This document shows positions 61,470 through 64,000 of a stretch of 64,000 nt of DNA, piece after piece. Within the stretch, counting starts at the first letter, position 1. Each line of letters opens with the position of its first letter. Position numbers and translations under genes: made by a program. Origin of the DNA: Streptomyces sp. NBRC 109706. Its GTDB lineage: Bacteria > Actinomycetota > Actinomycetes > Streptomycetales > Streptomycetaceae. The notes beneath the pieces were generated by a model. That model ran no database searches, had not been told where the DNA came from, and saw only the letters and a list, made by a program, of their open reading frames with translations. The stretch lies in contig NZ_BBOM01000005.1 in NCBI RefSeq assembly GCF_000974485.1, positions 124,001 through 188,000 on the forward strand, written 5' to 3'.

Positions 61470-63587
61470 TCACGGCGCCTCCAGAAAGTCGTCCTCGCCG
61501 AGCGGGGGCACCCGGGGATCGGCGTAGAGGAGGGCCAACTGCGCGGACCAGCCCGCCTCGTCGGAGCCACCGGCCGCGGCCTCGCGCAGCCGCCAGAGCG
61601 CCGCGGGCAGCCGCCCGGCCTGCCCGGCGCCGCCGACCGCGCCCGCCACCCCCTGGTGGAAGTCCTCGCACTCCGGATCGCGCTCCGCGATCTCCCGTCG
61701 CCACAGGATCACGTTGTACCCGCTGGCCATCACCCGATGCAGCGCGGCCGGCTCACCACCGCTGGCCGGCGTACGACAGAGCACCGGAACGGTGGCCTGA
61801 TCCCGACCGATCAGCTCCGTCTGCTTGGGCAGCGAGCGCGCGCATCCGGCGTGACAGTCCAGTATGTCCGGGGTCATCCGGCCCATGTGCAGTTCGGTCC
61901 AGCGGTCGAGCCGCAGGGCCCGCATCTCCTCGCTGTCCTCGGCGCCGGGCGCCGGATCCGTGCACCGCACCACCACCGGGCGGCGCTCGCCCAACGTGGG
62001 CCCGTCGTGCGTCAGCCGCCACCGCTCCACCGGGAAGCCGAGCAGGGAGTACGGCACGGCGACATGCAACGGCACCGGACTGCGCGGCTCGTCGCCGCGC
62101 CGAAACGCCTCGGCCAGCGCGGCCCGCAGCGGCCCCGGCGGATCGCCGGGGCCGACCGCCCTGGAGTCCTCGGCGATCGCGGTGAGCTGGCCGTCGCCCC
62201 TGACGACACAGACCCGCCAGTCGTACCGGCCGCGCTCCCAGCCGTGCGGCGTGATCTCCAGCAGCGCATGCGCGTCCACCCCGTCGGCCCGCTCCGCCGG
62301 GAGGTCGAGCAGCTCCCACTCCATGTCCCAGGGCGGCTCGGGGCGCGGGCGCCGCCGCAGCAGGGCGGCGCGGTGCCGCAGCCGCTCGTCCTGCTCCTCG
62401 CGCAGCCCGATGCGCACCCGGCGCGGCAGGCCGGGCGCCTGCGCGGCCAGCCTGCGGACCCAGTCCAGCAGGCGCTCCTCGGCCCGCGCCGAGCCGGGGA
62501 AGGGACGCTCGTCGGTGGCCGCGCGGAGCGCGTAGTGCAGCACCGCCTCCAGCTCGGTGACGCCCCGTCTGAGGTCGTAGAGCAGGCCGAGGCCGTCCCG
62601 CCAGCCCCTGGGGGCGGGCAGCGTGCCCTCGTAGGGGCGGCCGCGCAGCTCGGCGACCAGCTCGCCCAGCCGTTTGGTGGAGACCGGCGGCGGCAGATCG
62701 GCCAACAGGCCGAGCAGTTCGACGCGTTGACCGGGCGAGAGGGCGCCAGGGACGCCGACGGACAGCTCGATCTGCGCGTCCGTCCAGGTGGTCTCGCCCG
62801 AGTCCACATCCCGGTGGCGCTCGGCGTGCAGCGTGTCATGGGCGTGCACCACGCGCTGATAGCCGTCGTCGGCAAGCGCGCCGACCGGGCCGACCGCGTC
62901 CGGGAGGCGGCGTAACTGGACGACCGAGGTGGCCAGCCCGCCGTCCCTGCCGTCCCTGCGGGCCTTGAGCACGCCGATCACCTCGCCGCGCTCCAGATCG
63001 ACCAGCGGCCCGCCCGAGACGCCGGCCGGGAACTCGTCCTCGTTGCCGAGGCGGAGCAGCCCGTCCGCGCCCATCTGGCCCTTGATGGTGCAGCGGCCGC
63101 TCATGTCGACGAAGGAGCCGGCCACTTCGGCGAAGCCGAAGAAGGCGACCTCCTCCCGGGTGAAGACGCGGGCGGTGCGCTCCGTGAGCCAGACGCAGCC
63201 GGGGCCTTCCGGGCCCGGCGGCGGCGGATCGAGCAGCCGGACCAGCGCCAGATCGGGAGCCGGCCAGAACCCGCCGCCGGGCGGCGGCTCCTCGGGCTCG
63301 GCCCATTCCACCCGCCCGGCGACCGGGCGGTCCACACCTCTGAAGGTCAGCCCCACCTCGCGCCTCCCCTCCCGGCCGCCGTCCCCGCCCAGGGCCACAT
63401 GGGCGCAGGTGAGCACCCACTCGGGGGCGACGAAGAACCCGCTGCCGCGCGGTGGCGGCGGCTCGCCCTCGGCATACCCGGTCGGCGGCGGATGGATGCG
63501 TACGGTGGCGGCGGCGACGAGCGGCGCCAGGGTCTCGAAGGGGTCCACGCCCGCCGGCCGTGCGCCCCCGGCGTCCCCCCATGTCAC
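61470..63587 (-). CDS. Trypsin-like protease fused to VMAP-type C-terminal region
   Basis: A 705-residue protein. GTG 63587 overlaps the upstream stop as GTGA. Residues 20-215 are a trypsin-like domain with an intact triad: His63 (VLTCAHVAL), Asp112 (PDLALVRLL) and Ser191 (FPAGVSGGPLVD). There is no signal peptide, so it acts in the cytoplasm. The remainder has a small helical segment (LLGLLADLPPPVSTKRLGELVAELRGRPYE) typical of effector-associated domains, then a long alpha/beta part (IGLREEQDERLRHRAALLRR; VAVPYSLLGFPVERWRL; ADPRVPPLGEDDFLEAP) matching VMAP (vWA-MoxR-associated protein) C-terminal regions. It could be the effector protease released by the MoxR-vWA switch. Confidence 0.85.
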   Translation of the reverse strand: MTWGDAGGARPAGVDPFETLAPLVAAATVRIHPPPTGYAEGEPPPPRGSGFFVAPEWVLTCAHVALGGDGGREGRREVGLTFRGVDRPVAGRVEWAEPEEPPPGGGFWPAPDLALVRLLDPPPPGPEGPGCVWLTERTARVFTREEVAFFGFAEVAGSFVDMSGRCTIKGQMGADGLLRLGNEDEFPAGVSGGPLVDLERGEVIGVLKARRDGRDGGLATSVVQLRRLPDAVGPVGALADDGYQRVVHAHDTLHAERHRDVDSGETTWTDAQIELSVGVPGALSPGQRVELLGLLADLPPPVSTKRLGELVAELRGRPYEGTLPAPRGWRDGLGLLYDLRRGVTELEAVLHYALRAATDERPFPGSARAEERLLDWVRRLAAQAPGLPRRVRIGLREEQDERLRHRAALLRRRPRPEPPWDMEWELLDLPAERADGVDAHALLEITPHGWERGRYDWRVCVVRGDGQLTAIAEDSRAVGPGDPPGPLRAALAEAFRRGDEPRSPVPLHVAVPYSLLGFPVERWRLTHDGPTLGERRPVVVRCTDPAPGAEDSEEMRALRLDRWTELHMGRMTPDILDCHAGCARSLPKQTELIGRDQATVPVLCRTPASGGEPAALHRVMASGYNVILWRREIAERDPECEDFHQGVAGAVGGAGQAGRLPAALWRLREAAAGGSDEAGWSAQLALLYADPRVPPLGEDDFLEAP

Positions 63588-64000
63588 GTGGCGTCCCGGG
63601 ACGGCCCGGCGACCGGCGGGCCCTGCCAGGTGAGGGTGACCGTGATGGCGCCCTTGGCCTCGCCCTCGGCGAGCAGGCCGACGACCTTGCCGGCCTTGGC
63701 GGTCAGCTCGATGCCGAAGCTCACGCTGACCTCGTCGGGGCGGGCGTCGCGCACCCCGTCGGCGACCGAGGCGGCGACGCCGCTGATCAGATCGCGGAAG
63801 CTCTCCAACTGGGCCACCGCGCGCTGGGCGATCCCCGTGTCCGAATAACTGGAGCCCGAATTACCGGGGCTTGAACCGCCGGGGCTTGAACCGCCGGAAC
63901 CCGAATAGCCGGAGCGCGGCTGCTGTTCGGGCACCTGGGCCTGTTCGGCATCCGAGATCCTGGCCCATACCGGGGTGCCGTCCGGCAGGCTGACCCGGGT
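63584..64000 (-). CDS. CU044_2847 family protein (5' end outside window)
   Basis: The frame is open from the window edge; the visible 138 residues begin TRVSLPDGTPVWARISDAEQ and end VSVSFGIELTAKAGKVVGLLAEGEAKGAITVTLTWQGP, the beta-hairpin signature of the CU044_2847 family, which is found with trypsin/VMAP and NTPase conflict systems. The linker GYSGSGGSSPGGSSPGNSGS is encoded by a 15-bp tandem repeat (ccggggcttgaaccg, two copies, 63867-63896). Its stop overlaps the protease start. An internal GTG at 63934 is unlikely to be the true start because it would remove the N-terminal strands. Confidence 0.82.
   Translation of the reverse strand, partial: TRVSLPDGTPVWARISDAEQAQVPEQQPRSGYSGSGGSSPGGSSPGNSGSSYSDTGIAQRAVAQLESFRDLISGVAASVADGVRDARPDEVSVSFGIELTAKAGKVVGLLAEGEAKGAITVTLTWQGPPVAGPSRDAT

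Noticed and set aside
1..64000. CRISPR array, insertion sequence, prophage, rRNA or tRNA genes
   Set aside because: No regularly spaced direct repeats, transposase or phage genes, tRNA folds or rRNA sequence were recognised anywhere in the window.

Overview
The window is high-GC actinobacterial DNA, most likely from Streptomyces or a close relative. Evidence: very strong G/C preference at third codon positions; frequent GTG and TTG starts; a two-component pair directly upstream of a fused 2-oxoglutarate dehydrogenase/decarboxylase; a remnant of a Streptomyces conservon; a CebR-type operator; and the SAV_2336, CU044_2847 and FxS families, all known mainly from this group. I see no rRNA, tRNA, insertion sequence, prophage or CRISPR array.

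Layout. 1-10.7 kb is carbon metabolism: a secreted ThuA-like protein and a secreted sugar dehydrogenase (minus strand), a TetR regulator divergent from a GH3 beta-glucosidase, a secreted GH30 glycosidase, and a phosphoketolase preceded by a small coupled ORF. 10.8-16.8 kb holds a GT4 glycosyltransferase coupled to a beta-rich protein, a STAND NTPase interrupted by an in-frame TGA, and a GT-B/glycerophosphotransferase-like gene. 16.9-23.3 kb carries an alpha/beta hydrolase, a phosphoribosyltransferase-hydrolase fusion, PolX, a site-2 protease with CBS domains, and a secreted GH5 mannanase behind a perfect CebR box. 23.6-31.6 kb holds regulator/enzyme pairs (AraC-SDR, MerR-OYE, TetR-MFS) around a 1-kb non-coding degenerate repeat tract. 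31.8-45.4 kb includes an ECF sigma factor with a cysteine-rich membrane partner, MazG-like and AurF-like proteins, an NlpC/P60 protein that has lost its catalytic cysteine, a two-gene conservon remnant, a PP2C-like protein, a GH25 lysozyme, a spermidine-synthase-like protein and an OmpR-type two-component system. The system sits next to kgd (45.7-49.5 kb).

The most interesting region is 49.5-64.0 kb. All nine genes are on the minus strand and closely spaced. Reading in transcription order: a CU044_2847-family protein (cut by the window edge), a trypsin-like protease fused to a VMAP-type C-terminal region, a MoxR AAA ATPase, a SAV_2336-type vWA-like/helical-repeat protein, a DUF4037 nucleotidyltransferase-like protein, a 67-residue RiPP-precursor-like peptide, an FxsB-type radical SAM/SPASM enzyme, an HExxH-type peptide hydroxylase and a TIR-like/NB-ARC/TPR protein. 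This looks like a MoxR-vWA-VMAP conflict system joined to a variant FxS peptide-modification system. The precursor ends in WDFDQTINPLLTP rather than the canonical FxSxx, and the TIR/TPR protein ends in WDFEPLLT, so the big sensor protein seems to carry the same tail as the peptide.

A second theme is leaderless transcription: eight genes between 16.9 and 40.3 kb have a TANNNT-like -10 box ending 7-8 nt before the start codon and no ribosome binding site.
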